Assembly: GCA_028753945.1 (NCBI GenBank)
Contig: JAPNXP010000004.1
Span: forward strand, 3,038,001-3,102,000
Length of the DNA: 64,000 nt
Direction: 5' to 3'
From: Hexactinellida sp. DTS-2022
Lineage: Eukaryota > Porifera > Hexactinellida
Both the position numbers and the translations under genes were made by a program. The notes below the pieces were generated by a model, which saw only the letters and a list, made by a program, of their open reading frames with translations, did not search any database and was not told the origin of the DNA. This document shows positions 1-10,598 of the stretch, in pieces (within the stretch, counting starts at the first letter, position 1; every line of letters begins with the position of its first letter).

Positions 1-1
1 T

Positions 2-277
2 AACACTAGTTTAGAAAGGTTAAGTGAGACAAGTAACGAGGTAGAAGAGGAAACCCTGGAGTTCACAAATCCCTCCAGAGATGAAACAAACATGTCAGAG
101 GGGAGTGGAAAAGATGTTGAGAATCCGTCAGAGGAACACTTCCAAGAAATAGATGACACTCCTTGCACTGAAGTTACACGGAGGTACCCACTAAGGGACA
201 GAAAACCTAAAGAGTACAAAGAGTACATTACAAGGGTCCAGGGAAGTAGGGATTGTCAAACGCAAGACTTCTTCTAA
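2..277 (+). CDS. C-terminal end of Ty3/gypsy-type pol polyprotein (5' partial)
   Basis: The reading frame is open from base 2 to the TAA at 275-277, so the protein enters from outside the window. The segment is acidic and low in complexity and ends in a basic stretch with the motif RRYPLRDRKPKEY. Such a YPLR-R-P tail is common at the extreme C-terminus of gypsy-type integrases. The stop is followed at once by a purine-rich tract (276-287) and then a TG-starting LTR, which is the expected order at the 3' end of an LTR retroelement. RT, RNase H and the integrase core lie upstream, outside the window. The family call is inferred from the tail motif and the context. Confidence 0.6.
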   Translation, partial: NTSLERLSETSNEVEEETLEFTNPSRDETNMSEGSGKDVENPSEEHFQEIDDTPCTEVTRRYPLRDRKPKEYKEYITRVQGSRDCQTQDFF

Positions 278-287
278 AGGGAGGTGA

Positions 288-504
288 TGTAACAGATATG
301 TTAATCCATAGTTCTTAGTTCTATAACATCATATACTCATAGTATATAAAGTAGTATACCACACAAGTAGTTAGTTTGCTATGCACTTCACTTAAATTGT
401 TTTTCTTATCTGATTAAACTTATACAATCGTCACACTTCCTATACGACAATAATACATTTCCTGTGTCTTTCATTAGCGGATTACGGGATAGCAATAAGT
501 AACA
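288..504 (+). mobile_element. 3' LTR of a gypsy-type retroelement, about 217 bp
   Basis: It follows the polypurine tract AAAGGGAGGTGA (276-287). It starts TGTAAC and ends GTAACA, so it has TG...CA ends with a short imperfect inverted repeat. A TATATAAAG box lies near 342-350. No second copy of this LTR is seen in the window, so the ends rest on these signals only. Confidence 0.55.
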
Positions 505-559
505 TTACTGTTTTAGGCCTACGCTAATTTTACCGTAAAACGAAGTTTACAGTTCCTAT

Positions 560-668
560 ATTAAAGAAGTCCCTGAATTTAATTAGCTAATTATAGTTAA
601 TTATGAGTTTAAGACCTCCATAAAAATGTAATTAATTTTTTTTGCTATTTTATTATACTTTACATATA
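560..668 (+). repeat. Fragment of a Tc1-like MITE also present at 23325-23418
   Basis: The stretch with GAGTTTAAGACCTCCAT and TTTGCTATTTTATTATACTT matches 23325-23418, inside the Tc1-like element at 23104-23929. It is cut off at 668 by the next element. Confidence 0.5.
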
Positions 669-960
669 CAGTAGAACCTCGTTAATACGTACACCAACAC
701 GAGTGTGAAGTTGGCGCAGTATTCAACTGAGCACAGATCAAAATGAAAGTTGAGGCCCTTCCCATTATTGGATTTGGATAAAAATTACACATATTAAAAA
801 GGAGATATGGACGTTTATGATTTTGGATTTTTTTCTATTTATATTTTTACATTATGAGTGAGCATTAAATTTTTTTTATTTTTGATAACATTTTTTGGAA
901 ATTGAATTTAAAACTTTGCATACATCTTTGTGACTACGGGACGTTTCTTATGCCGAAATA
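669..960 (+). mobile_element. Tigger/pogo-like element fragment
   Basis: It begins CAGTAGAACCTCGTTAATAC after a TA, which is the typical terminus of Tigger/pogo elements. Bases from about 698 onward match 27630-27900 closely, inside the longer Tigger-like element at 26782-28480. The right terminus is missing, so this copy is truncated. Confidence 0.6.
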
Positions 961-1600
961 TTTCAAAAAAATATCAGCATCCTATGAGAAATAGCTTGGC
1001 AAAGTTGAACATGTGTTTACTTCAGTGACTATTTGGAATTTTGTGGAATTCGGGAAACCAATTATCCGATTCGGGCAACCAATTATTCGATTCAAGCAAC
1101 CAATTATTCGATTCAAGCAATCAACAATTATAGTGATATATTTGATATAGTAGTGATAATGAACAGTTAATTAATTGATATAGGATAAAGTGATTTATTG
1201 GATATATATATATATTGGAATAATGTAGCTGCTATAGATTTTCAAGGCGTATTGCTCTCGGAACCAGGGTATATTATAAGCCCATTTTTTTATTCCTAGC
1301 CCATTTTTTTATTCCTATTTTCATTTTTTTACTCCCTTGAATAGTGAGTTTTTATCGTCTGATATCCATTTCAAGATTCCATTTCTACCGAAAATCCATT
1401 TTTTTATTCCACGAAAACAATAAAAAACATTTTTTTATTCCTTATAAAATACACTGCTCGGAACTGTTGCTGTCAATACATGGTAGAACGAATTCTGGAG
1501 TAATTGAGCCAAACCATTTGGGCATAATTGCAATAGTTTAACTCTCCTTGCACTTACCATAGTTAGGCCCTCAATTGGTATAATTGGTCCTTGAGCACTG
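961..1600. other. Non-coding AT-rich stretch with small repeats
   Basis: A 21-bp tandem repeat (unit like ATTCAAGCAACCAATTATTCG, about 3.5 units) lies at 1048-1122. The short string CATTTTTTTATTCC recurs at about 1285, 1305, 1400 and 1430. No gene is seen. Confidence 0.5.
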
Positions 1601-2100
1601 AGAGTTCGTTTTATATAGGATTTTAGACTTTGAAGCACAACTCAATCGGATTCAACTCGCAACTGTATGGAGGGAGGCGTTTCAATTCGATGTTTAAAGG
1701 GATAGAAGCTTCAAGTCTATTTCAATCCCACGGTGACTAGGAGCATTGTCAAGTACGATAAATGCCGTGTCAACTGAGCTACTTGGTTCCAATGCCAAAC
1801 CAAACGAGAGATGGAATAATTAACTTATAAATTGATCAAAATGTGTTTGTTTAGCACCTCCGAATAGGATCTTTGAATGGACGAGTCCAACACCCGGACA
1901 GATAGCACATATCAGAGTGACATGGGGAGTTCGTTGATTGTCAGCAACCCTTCGAGAAGGCAATCCTTGAATTGATCGACCACGATTCCGAGCGGTATAT
2001 AAGCCAAATACACACTCGTCAACATAACAGAATCTTGCTCCGATTTAATGCTGTTCTTGCAACCATAGAGCATGAGTTCTTCTACACTCTTTGTTTGCAG
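1600..2100 (-). pseudogene. Decayed Tc1/mariner (IS630 superfamily) transposase catalytic core
   Basis: Reading the minus strand, a frame from about 2030 downward gives YVDECVFGLY, then a conserved-looking stretch ending THVTLICAICPGVGLVHSKI-like, then GGAKQTHFDQF. After a break, AFIVLDNAPSHRG follows near 1770-1730, and after another shift LPPYSCELNPIE near 1665-1641. These are the three catalytic neighbourhoods of DD(34)E transposases: D at 2018-2020, D at 1748-1750 and E at 1641-1643. The last two acidic residues are about 34 codons apart. At least two frameshifts and several stops show it is dead. The superfamily call is strong; the exact Tc1 or mariner clade is open. Confidence 0.7.
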
Positions 2101-2164
2101 TTGAATTACGTACACTTGGAAGTACATATGTAATTCAAGTTTTTTTACTGTAAATAATAGAATC

Positions 2165-2340
2165 AATTAAATAGTTGATACGCATACAGATTCGGATCCG
2201 GTGGATCCGGTGAACTCATCTCGGATCCGGCCGGATCCCGGATCCACCACAAATGGGGAAATCCGGCCGGATCCGGTGCACCTCTAGTTATCATCACAAT
2301 CTCGAATAGAGAGGGGTTTGAAGGCGAATAGAATAAAGCT
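2165..2340. repeat. GGATCCGG-rich GC island
   Basis: GGATCCGG and CCGGATCC recur about seven times between 2193 and 2275. This may be a small insertion inside the surrounding minus-strand relics. No clear termini were found. Confidence 0.35.
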
Positions 2341-2530
2341 TTTTTAATTAAATTGTGGAGTCTCTTGGAGCTGTTTGTAGATCTGATGGGAACCAGATCC
2401 ATCCAACCATCTGATGCAGTAAATGTCAGTGGAAATTTAATAGCCATAACAGGAGATAATGTTTGGAGTAATCTGGATATTGTTTTCCTCATGATTGAAA
2501 TGTATGATATTCCAATTCCTATTGGCAAAA
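2340..2530 (-). pseudogene. Possible CENP-B-type HTH fragment of a transposase
   Basis: The minus strand reads through a stretch with FTASDGWMDLVPIR. This resembles the conserved F-A-S-x-G-W-L-x-R-F-x-x-R segment of CENP-B/Tc5 HTH domains in pogo-type transposases. The match is short and lies next to the Tc1-like core, so identity is tentative. Confidence 0.3.
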
Positions 2531-2559
2531 CTCCGTCGTATTACGTATCAATCTAAACT

Positions 2560-2880
2560 CCTTGTCAAGTGTGATCTGGGAACAAAACTGGGAGATATCT
2601 TTGTATGTCGCGAAAATAACACCCTCTGATTTGCACACTCGTTTGAGGTCGATGTACTTACGCTTGCCGATTTCTAGCTGTCAAGAAGGAATGTAGACTT
2701 TCCAATTGAGATGATCCGTTTAGTATCCTTTGGAAATGTACCTGTACTAACAATTTCTTGACAAAAGGAACTTGTAGAATAATCACCTGAGGAGGCCGAA
2801 ACTAGTTGTAGAGCTACCGCTGCTAGGATTTTACAATTAATGTTTTCCTTCTCTGCTAGAGAACTAATGAAGGAAAGAAG
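2560..2880 (-). pseudogene. Unrecognised decayed coding segment
   Basis: On the minus strand a frame is open from about 2876 to a stop near 2691 and includes SLAEKENINCKILAAVALQL. A one-base shift then gives a second open stretch with EIGKRKYIDLKRVCKSEG down to about 2560. Amino-acid composition and codon use look like real protein, but I do not recognise the family. It may belong to the same dead element as the transposase pieces on its left. Confidence 0.35.
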
Positions 2881-2888
2881 TGTTTCGA

Positions 2889-3140
2889 GATGGGTGCAAC
2901 TTTAGTAATAAACACCTCCTAGATTTAGTCGAGTTAGGCTAAAACGCTATATGGACACGTATAGAACTCGATAAATGATGAAGATATACCAAAAGAACTC
3001 TAAAATCGGACAATAATTGACAAAGTTACGGCCAAAATCAGTTATAAGCCAAATCCTATGGAGAAAATTGATAACATCACAGAAGCCTTTTATAGTGTAA
3101 ACAATGCTATTACAGTAGTTACTCTTATGCATACAAGCTA
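2889..3140 (-). repeat. 245-bp dispersed repeat X, copy 1 (inverted)
   Basis: Its reverse complement matches 8150-8395 almost base for base, apart from small changes. Copy ends appear to be TAGCTTGTATGCA on one side and TTGCACC on the other, because the flanks differ between copies outside these points. A third, diverged copy lies at about 51890-52100. Confidence 0.75.
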
Positions 3141-4720
3141 TTCCTAATGACTCCACAGCTTTATTCGTTTGCTAGTGACGAATTTGAGGTTTCATGTGAA
3201 TTCCAATTACACTGTTCACTACGCAATCACAAATTTGTCAATTCTATTTTGCTACAATTTTACTGCTTGACTCTGCAAACTTGCTATTTTCCACATATAT
3301 ACCTTATATTATAACAATAAATGACCGTTTGGAGGTAATAATTATATAAAAAATATGTTGATAATAATGAAATATTCCTTTTTATAGACGTTAATATTCG
3401 GCGGACACTCTATCTACAAACAGTGAAGCAACTGCTCCTGCACTTGCTTCAATCGGTCATCAAATCTAGATGGTTTATCCTATAATTTAAGATTCTTTAA
3501 GGATTTTGTTATTTTCTAAACAGCTTGAAATTCTAATACAAGGACGAGACGATAGATAAGGTAATATTGAAAACAGGCGTCGCTCCCAGTTATAATACCA
3601 TTTATTGTCCTAGTATCCAAATCCAAATTCTACCAGAGTATAAATGTAAAATTTTTTGAGTGGTATCATATCTATAATGATTTATTATACTATTTAATCC
3701 GCTCCACAGCTAATATGTCATGTAACTGTATAATTTGGTAAAGCTACACTCCATCCATATGATAAATTATGCAACAATTATTTCCAGGAGTAGAATAATC
3801 TATTATAATTATCAGTTAATTGACAACGTCTCCTTAATTCTAATAATAATCACAAAATTATACTAAGATCAATTACTTAAATGAGCAATAACACTTTTCT
3901 GAAACCGCCTGCCCAGTGTAATCTTTTAAAATTGCGTAGAACACTATTTCTATTAAAATATTATATTATGCCATATTAACAAAATAACTTTTTTATAATC
4001 CCCGTCCGTCCCAAATTTCACCCCCGTCCGGTTATTTTTTTTAGTATCTTCTGAACCTAATTGTACAAATATTAGCTATAAACTTGTGTAAAGTAGTCCT
4101 AATGTATAAATTTTTAATAAGTCTTGTATTTATGGAATTACGTTTAATTATTTGGCATTGTCATGTGAATTCTAATTAAATTTCAATTAATATTGTTTAG
4201 TATAGGATAATGATATTTGAATATTACTGAAATACAAAAATAAAATAAAAATCCCGCCCGCGATTGGTATTTTATGAAAAATCTGATTGATAAACAATTA
4301 ATTTATTTTACCTGGCCTTATTAATTAACACAGTCTTAGTTTAATAATGTAAATAAAATTATTTAAACAGATTATTGTCTAAATAATCGACTTTAGATAC
4401 GAGTCTGTGCGTAAAGAATGTGTTTGCATTGTAATGTGCAAATTTGTCGTTACTAACTAGATATTGTTTCTTCTAGCAACCACCAAGTAAACCACAGTGC
4501 ATTCCAAACATTAAATATTGTTACTACCTTAGGAAAAAATAGTATATAAACACAGATTAATTTTATTCTAAACTTTAAATGGATTACATACCGTTGCAAA
4601 TCCCAACTATAATTCCCGACATCCCAACTGACTTTCTTATCTTGACCTGTATTTCAAACATCAAACTATCAACACACAATTAACTGGTTACGGGATTATG
4701 GCCTTTTAGCTCATGCAATG
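3141..4720. other. AT-rich stretch, no gene recognised
   Basis: I see no coding segment, clear terminal repeat or RNA gene. A short C-rich motif CCCCGTCCG occurs near 4005-4030. The right part may be the 5' flank of the Merlin transposase relic. Confidence 0.4.
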
Positions 4721-4722
4721 CA

Positions 4723-5566
4723 ATGCAATGCAAATGTGGGGAGGAAATGTGTGAGGTTGCCTACGCCAACTCCCAGGATGGTTACAAGTGGAAATGTCGC
4801 GCATGCAAGAGTTCCTGTTCAATCCGTTTTGGTTCCTTCTTTCATCCTTCCAAACTCTCGCTTACTTCGCTTCTCCAATTCATGTATCTCTGGTGTGAGG
4901 ACATTCAGTCACACGCTATTATGGAGAAGCAGTTGCAGTGGGTACCAGCTACTGTTGTTGATTGGAAGAACTTTATGAGGGATATCTGTGTTGAAGAGAT
5001 CATAGAAGGTGCTGAACCCCTTAGGTGGTCCCGGAATTATCGCGGAGATTGATGAATCCAAGTTCGGCAAACGTAATACAACCGCGGAAGATTAGTAGTG
5101 GGTACTTGGGTTTTGGAATAGTCGAGAGAGATACAGGCCGAATGGTTATGTTATGTGTACCAGATAGATCTGCTGCAACTCGCTACCCCTTATCCAGCAT
5201 TACGTCCTACCTGGCTCCGTTGTATACTCAGATGAGTGGCCTGCATACAATATCTTGGCTCATACACCCCAGTACACGCATCACACTGTGAACCATAGTG
5301 AGAGCTTCGTGAATCCAACTACTGGTGTGCATACTCAAGGAATTGAAGGTAGCTGGAACATTGTTAAGAAAAGAATGAGAAGAGGATCAACTACTAATCC
5401 TGATGAACTGTTGGAAACACATCTGGATGAGGGTTGTTGGATGAGGAGAAACAAGAATAACATCTTCAACAACATCATAAAAGGGATCCGAACTTATATC
5501 CAGTCGTTTGATCTCATCGGTTTAGGTTCGTTAATCTATAATAGCATTCTCTTATTTTATTCTTAA
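4723..5566 (+). pseudogene. Merlin-type (ISXO2/IS1595-like) transposase with frameshifts
   Basis: The N-terminus from 4723 has a zinc-ribbon pattern, MQCKCGEEMC then KCRACKSSC. The catalytic neighbourhoods are IDESKFGK (about 5047-5070), VVYSDEWPAY (about 5221-5250) and GIEGSWNIVKKRMRRG (5340-5387), which is the D-D-E triad of the ISXO2-like DDE domain used by Merlin elements. GIVERDTGRM lies between the first two. The frame changes near 5020, near 5075 and near 5180, so no single frame spans the protein, although all key residues remain. It ends after a hydrophobic tail at 5566. No intact terminal inverted repeats were found. It is probably a recently dead copy, and sequencing or assembly indels are an alternative. 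Confidence 0.8.
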
Positions 5567-6148
5567 ATACGAGTACTGCGACCGGAAATTGAATTGATGA
5601 AATATAATAATAATATTGTCAACGAGCCTTTCGGTCTCAGTCGATTCGCCACGGACAACCACTACGCGGTTTATCTTTTTTCAATAGACAATAAATCTCA
5701 ATATGCTTACCTATTGTAACAAATTGAAAGCTATTCTATATTCCAATTATAATTCCTCTTTCTATTTGCATATAACCTTATAGTGGGGTCAAAAATTAAG
5801 GTTTCGTGACCAACCTCTGGCTAGTTAAGTTTTATGCCTGATTCTGATACTTTAGGATATAACTCGCGATTTAAGCTCCCATGCCGCTCTGGAAAGTTTG
5901 GGCAAACTTTTTTATAGCGACAAATTCAAAGGGCCTCCGGCAATCATTTTGAAAAATAAAGGCCCCTCTCTGAACATTTCATAATTGAGATTAGAGTATT
6001 TTTGAACAGTATGCAATAAGTAGTAGCTGCACTGAAAATTTCAACTCAATCGGGACTATACTCTTAATGTACGTAATAACCTTTTGAAGATTCTTACGTC
6101 ACTTGTCACCATGGGAGGTCCCTTCTTTAAACTATTTTTTTAAGGGAT
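5567..6148. other. Intergenic, no gene recognised
   Basis: AT-rich sequence between the Merlin relic and a foldback element. A CTTTCGGTCTCAGTCG motif at about 5628 belongs to the recurring CG-rich motif noted in the findings. Confidence 0.35.
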
Positions 6149-6483
6149 TTGAAGCATATCTCATCCTATATACATGCAATAACCTTTTAACTCGCTATGT
6201 AGTATGTCTCCATGTAAATTTCGGTAATAGACCTAAATTTACCACTGACTCTTCTGGAGATCTCACATGGGGTGACGAAACAAAAAAATTTGACCCATAA
6301 TCGTTTTATTCGGCCACTTTATATATATAATTATCACAATATTTACGTCAAATGACTGGATTTTTTAATTTTTGTATAGTCAAAGTGGTAAATTTAGGTC
6401 TATTACCGAAATTTACATGGAGACATACTACATAGCGATTTAAAAGGTTATTGCATGTATATAGGATGAGATATGCTTCAAAT
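6149..6483. mobile_element. Foldback element with arms of about 100 bp
   Basis: The left arm (6149-6250, starting ATTTGAAGCATATCTCATCC) is the reverse complement of the right arm (about 6380-6483). The loop is about 130 bp and non-coding. It is likely a MITE; the superfamily is not determined. Confidence 0.65.
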
Positions 6484-6500
6484 CAGGGTTTCATCTAGGC

Positions 6501-7064
6501 CAGTGGATCTCAAACTGTGGTACGCGTACCACTGGTGGTACGCGAACTCCTTCTAGTGGTACGCGGAGCTATAGGCGGAGGAAGGAGGAGTCAGGGTAAG
6601 GGGGGGGACTGCACTTGCTCCGTTTATTGTTGATATTATTCAACACCGTCAATACCTTCAATTCTCTAATGTTGCTAGATTACACATTCTAAATCAATTG
6701 TATTTTGTCTTTGTTAGCAAATTATGCTTCCTGCAGGTAGATTAGTGGTTATCATTAACTCTGCAAAACAATTCCTGTAGGTAAACTCCCCAAACCCCTC
6801 ATTAGGTCGCTCGCTACGCTCGCTGCTTGTACCTTTGATCTCGCAGAGACTTTCTCCTAGCTACGCCCTTGAGAGAGGCTACATCATTATACCTTTAAAA
6901 TACATCAAAATTGAAATGTTATTAAATACAATGGAAATGTACTTTAGTACCATATGCTGTACGTAGTTTTCAGGGTTGTATCAAATATCGATCAATATGG
7001 TGGTACACGGAGACCCTAATATTTGATGAAGTGGTACGCGTTGTGAAATGTTTGAGAACCACTG
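6501..7064. mobile_element. Non-autonomous hAT (Charlie-like) element
   Basis: It starts CAGTGGATCTCAAACTGTGG and ends TGTTTGAGAACCACTG, a Charlie-type hAT terminal inverted repeat. Several GGTACGCG motifs are present inside. The flanking 8-mers ATCTAGGC and GTCTAGTT match only in part. It sits just inside a CAGGGTTTCATCTAGG terminus at 6484, so it probably inserted into another element. Confidence 0.65.
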
Positions 7065-7365
7065 GTCTAGTTATATATCAATCCAAGTGCAACCAGGGTG
7101 GGTGAGTACATAATAGAATATATATATATATATATATATTTATATCATATTATCAGGCTTTCATCTGGGTGCGCTATATAGAAACTTCAAATTTGTTATC
7201 GTTCCCATATCCTTTCAGCTTCAGCTAGGTAAATAGGGATTTTAGTATTGTTTAGGTAAGAAATAGTTTAATTTGCGAACCCAAAGGTGAGCAGATTTGC
7301 AAAGGCTATCTGAAATACTGCCTATATCTCAATTGTCTAGAGTAGTTATTTACTTCAGTACTGTA

Positions 7366-7634
7366 TTGTCTCTCTAATAGTCCACCAGTGGGAAAACGAC
7401 ACAGGTGGACTATTAAGAACATGGACTAATAATAAATTTAGTCTTAATTAATTAAGTAACGTCAAAAGTAATATAACTAATATACGGTATTGTCAGAGTA
7501 TTAGTACATTCAAATATAATCTCGCATATACATACAATCACTAAATTCATATAAACACGATGAGCAAAGTAAAAATTATAGAAGTGGACCAGTAGAGAAC
7601 TTGAGTATTAGAAAATGGACTATTAGAGACAATT
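7366..7634. mobile_element. MITE with TCTCTAATAGTCCA ends
   Basis: The left end TTGTCTCTCTAATAGTCCAC mirrors the right end TGGACTATTAGAGACAA. It is flanked by T/A-rich sequence, with possible TA duplications. It is likely Tc1/pogo-type and non-coding. Confidence 0.5.
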
Positions 7635-8149
7635 AAATGTAATGCAGTTGATTCATCTCAAAGTATTACATGAGAAATGCATTTCTAATTTTTAATGTAC
7701 AATTGTAGCTTACTTAACGCTTCCAAGAGGGTTGAGCACAATATGACAGCGCATACCAATATATGGAATTTGTATATTTTATCCATATGTACGATAGTAC
7801 GCCATTAGTAGCTCCAACAGTTATTAATTACAGACGATTAGCTTGCTTGCCTACCTCAGTTAACTTTTAATTTAATTGTTACGTTTAGGTAGCGTACCCC
7901 CATCAAATAATTATACTAGTTATTTGTCGAAGTTACTTTGGTAAGTGATCAATATTCTTATTAAAATACGGGTAGTCTAACTAGTGATGGTGCAATTAAA
8001 AATTGATTTCAAATATCTAGTAATGTTGTGGGCATTAATTAGGATATGATTGTCAACAAATTAATATCTTCAGAAATTTGAAAAGTTTAAAATAGAGAGT
8101 AGAAATTGACACATATAAAGATATGTGTTCTGTAATAGTCAAATTTAGC

Positions 8150-8395
8150 TTGTATGCACAAGAGTAACTACTGTAATAGCATTGTTTACACTATAAAAAG
8201 GCTTCTGTGATGTCATCAATTTTCTCCATAGGATTTGGCTTATAACTGATTTTGGCCGTAACTTTGTCAATTATTGTCCGATTTTAGAGTTCTTTTGGTC
8301 TATCTTCATCATTTAGCGAGTTCTAGACGTGTCCATATAGCATTTTAGCCTAACTCTACTAAATCTAGGAGGTGTTTATTACTCAATTTGCACCT
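8150..8395 (+). repeat. 245-bp dispersed repeat X, copy 2
   Basis: Near-identical to the reverse complement of 2889-3140, about 5 kb away in opposite orientation. It carries no coding frame. Confidence 0.75.
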
Positions 8396-8717
8396 CGATA
8401 GACATTTTGAACCTTTATAGTTAATTCAAGAAGTGGTTTGCGAATCTCTCTAGCCTTTTCTATCTCCAAGACTACACCATCAGTCGAGAGTCGCCTTTTC
8501 ACTGCTGGCGTACTGCTGTCATAAAACAAGAACTCTTCCCAAGTATTGAGGTCATTATTTTCCGATACAACTCCCTGCTACCCTTCAATTCACCAAATTT
8601 ATATCGAATCGTATGGTATTCTTCAGCTCCCAAATGATGGACATCCATAAAGTCACTGGTTACTTCTCTAACAGAGGGTTTGGATTTTAGAAATTCAAGA
8701 GCTTCTTTATTGTTCAT
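8393..8717 (-). pseudogene. Unrecognised small protein, one frameshift
   Basis: An ATG at 8715-8717 opens a minus-strand frame starting MNNKEALEFLKSKPSVREV. It stays open to 8499, but from about 8572 the neighbouring frame looks more protein-like (NTWEEFLFYDSSTPAVKRR, then EIEKAREIRKPLLELTIKVQ). That frame runs to a TGA near 8393, so a single one-base shift would give about 110 residues. The composition is charged and helical. It ends flush with repeat X copy 2. I do not recognise it; it could be a small host gene, an exon, or part of an unidentified transposon. Confidence 0.35.
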
Positions 8718-9619
8718 AATACTATATATTTATTGATAAATATTTAATGAAGTGGTATATCTATTAATAAAAATATAGTGTTCAGAGCGCCTCCCCGCGG
8801 GGTAAAATACTTTTGTATTTTGAATATCAGTCTATAACCTACACTTTAAAAGAGTACAGACTACACGACACGACACGACGCGACAACATAAATCCCATCA
8901 CCTTTTGGATGGCGGACTAAATGATTATTTGTTGTCCGAAAGAAAGGTCGAGGCAAAGAAACAAAGTAAGTGAAAGAAGGTCAAATCAATTAAATCGATG
9001 TAGTTATATTATAGATATAAAATCTACTTGAATCAATCACTCAATTACTAAGACTTGTACTTATTACATTGAAATGAAACAAAGTCAATTTGATTAACCA
9101 CAAAATTATATTCCTATTGTTCAAATGCCGCTAGCAATCATCACCATAACTACAAAAGAGATAAGTAAATATGCTTGAAAATTTGCATTCCAATGATTGA
9201 AAATACGCTGAATTCAATGGAGGAAATTACTAAGTGATCTGAGGTTAAAAGAAAAGTATCCTATTTTGACCAAAATGCCCACTGTGTGAAAAATAGTATA
9301 AAATTACTAAAACTATGGTGGACCCAACTATAACATTTTACTAGAAGCACACTATAAATAGATTATTATTATACAATGTACACTTTCAAAAAGTAATTTA
9401 TGTTTAAAGATAAGAAAAATACGCCAATATGGCACCAAATCCGAGGGCAAAATCAATCGGTAAGATTTAAATGCAAAAAGAATATTTTAATTTTTGCACG
9501 CTGATGAGCTCAAATAATCCATTGAGAAAATATTCCGAATTCAACTGTACATTTTGTTCTCAGTTTGCAGGAACTTGATCCCTAGACTTATATTATTCAA
9601 AAAATCATGAAGGCAAGAC
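8718..9619. other. Intergenic, no gene recognised
   Basis: AT-rich. It contains a short run of CACGACACGACACGAC near 8862-8882 and no convincing coding or element ends. Confidence 0.35.
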
Positions 9620-9740
9620 CAGAGGCGGAACCAGGGGGACTTCAGCCCCCCTGTGAGCACAAAATCCTCATAGAGGTTCCCCCCTGAAACCCCTCTGCCC
9701 CCAGTATCCCCCCTGCCGAAAAATCATGGCTCCGCCTCTG
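9620..9740. mobile_element. 121-bp hAT-like MITE with perfect 8-bp duplication
   Basis: It starts CAGAGGCGGAACCAGG and ends CATGGCTCCGCCTCTG. The target duplication GGCAAGAC is exact at 9612-9619 and 9741-9748. The interior is rich in runs of C and non-coding. Confidence 0.85.
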
Positions 9741-9844
9741 GGCAAGACCGATTCTTACAAAATGATAACCGACAACAACAACAAATATTCACATCCGAAT
9801 TTGTATACTATAAATTCGTAATCAGAATACTTGTTCACCTATAG

Positions 9845-9920
9845 ACAGGATGGAAGCTAGCTTCTAGGTTCATTTTGAATTCCATTAATTTGTTTACCTA
9901 TTTAGTAAAAACAATAAAAA
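9845..9920 (+). repeat. Inverted-repeat partner of 12500-12575, left of CSTF1
   Basis: TTCTAGGTTCATTTTGAATT followed by an ATT-rich stretch and GTTTACCTA is matched in reverse complement at about 12500-12575. The pair brackets the CSTF1 gene. Confidence 0.5.
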
Positions 9921-10236
9921 CAAAATTGCAGCCTGTGCCTACGCATGTTGCTTTTGGTGGCACTATATTTTGGATTGGTCTATTGATAGTGCCTCCAATG
10001 GAACATGCTGTCGACACAATCTGCAATTTTGGATCTTTTTCGCCATGTCATGAACGTCTCATGGTGTTTAGATTCATTTAACAAGTTGTTACGGGACAAA
10101 GGAACGATTGTTGAATATGAAGTATATTTCTATGTTGAACCATGTTGAGTTTAAAAGGCACTACTAACCCTAACTTCTTCTACATACTTATGTGAATCAA
10201 ATTTTCCCGGTATATTAATAGCTTTATCCTGTTATG

Positions 10237-10389
10237 CAGTGTTTCATACAGGATTTGCCTGCAAGGGAAAAATCTGCGATATATAAATTATTAAGTGTGC
10301 CAAATTATAACTTCACTGTGCAAGTGGTATTTCTAGGTTGACTACTTGAAGGAGCACGGGGCCAAGTGCACCCTCCGTATGAAACCCTG
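10237..10389. mobile_element. 153-bp hAT-like MITE
   Basis: It starts CAGTGTTTCATACAGG and ends CCGTATGAAACCCTG. The flanking 8-mers CTGTTATG (10229-10236) and CTGTTGTG (10390-10397) match in seven of eight bases. It lies about 190 bp upstream of the likely CSTF1 splice acceptor. Confidence 0.7.
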
Positions 10390-10564
10390 CTGTTGTGTAC
10401 TTTTATCGAATTTAATCGGCAAAACTGGTATCTTGTTATAACCTTGGGCTTTTCTTACAGTTTAGGAAAAAATGGAAATATTTAGATCTTGATACTGTAT
10501 ATATAAATGGTTGAAATTATCTTTTAGAACAATCAGCCATATTTTAAATCTACTTGATCATTCA

Positions 10565-10578
10565 TTTTCTTTATTTAG
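10565..10578 (+). promoter_or_regulatory. Probable 3' splice site before CSTF1
   Basis: A pyrimidine-rich run ending TTTAG lies 20 bases before the first good ATG. It suggests a spliced 5' leader; the donor is not identified. Confidence 0.45.
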
Positions 10579-10598
10579 AAACGCTATTTTTATTAGAT

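Noticed and set aside
7183-7190. CTTCAAAT as partner duplication for the terminus at 6484
   Set aside because: The 8-mer matches the left flank, but the adjacent sequence does not look like a complementary element end; chance cannot be excluded.
9875-10081. 68-codon plus-strand frame before CSTF1
   Set aside because: It overlaps the inverted-repeat piece and low-complexity sequence, with no recognisable motif.
10554-10598. Upstream extension of the CSTF1 frame
   Set aside because: It has no ATG, overlaps a splice-acceptor-like tract and has no family homology; the ATG at 10599 fits better.
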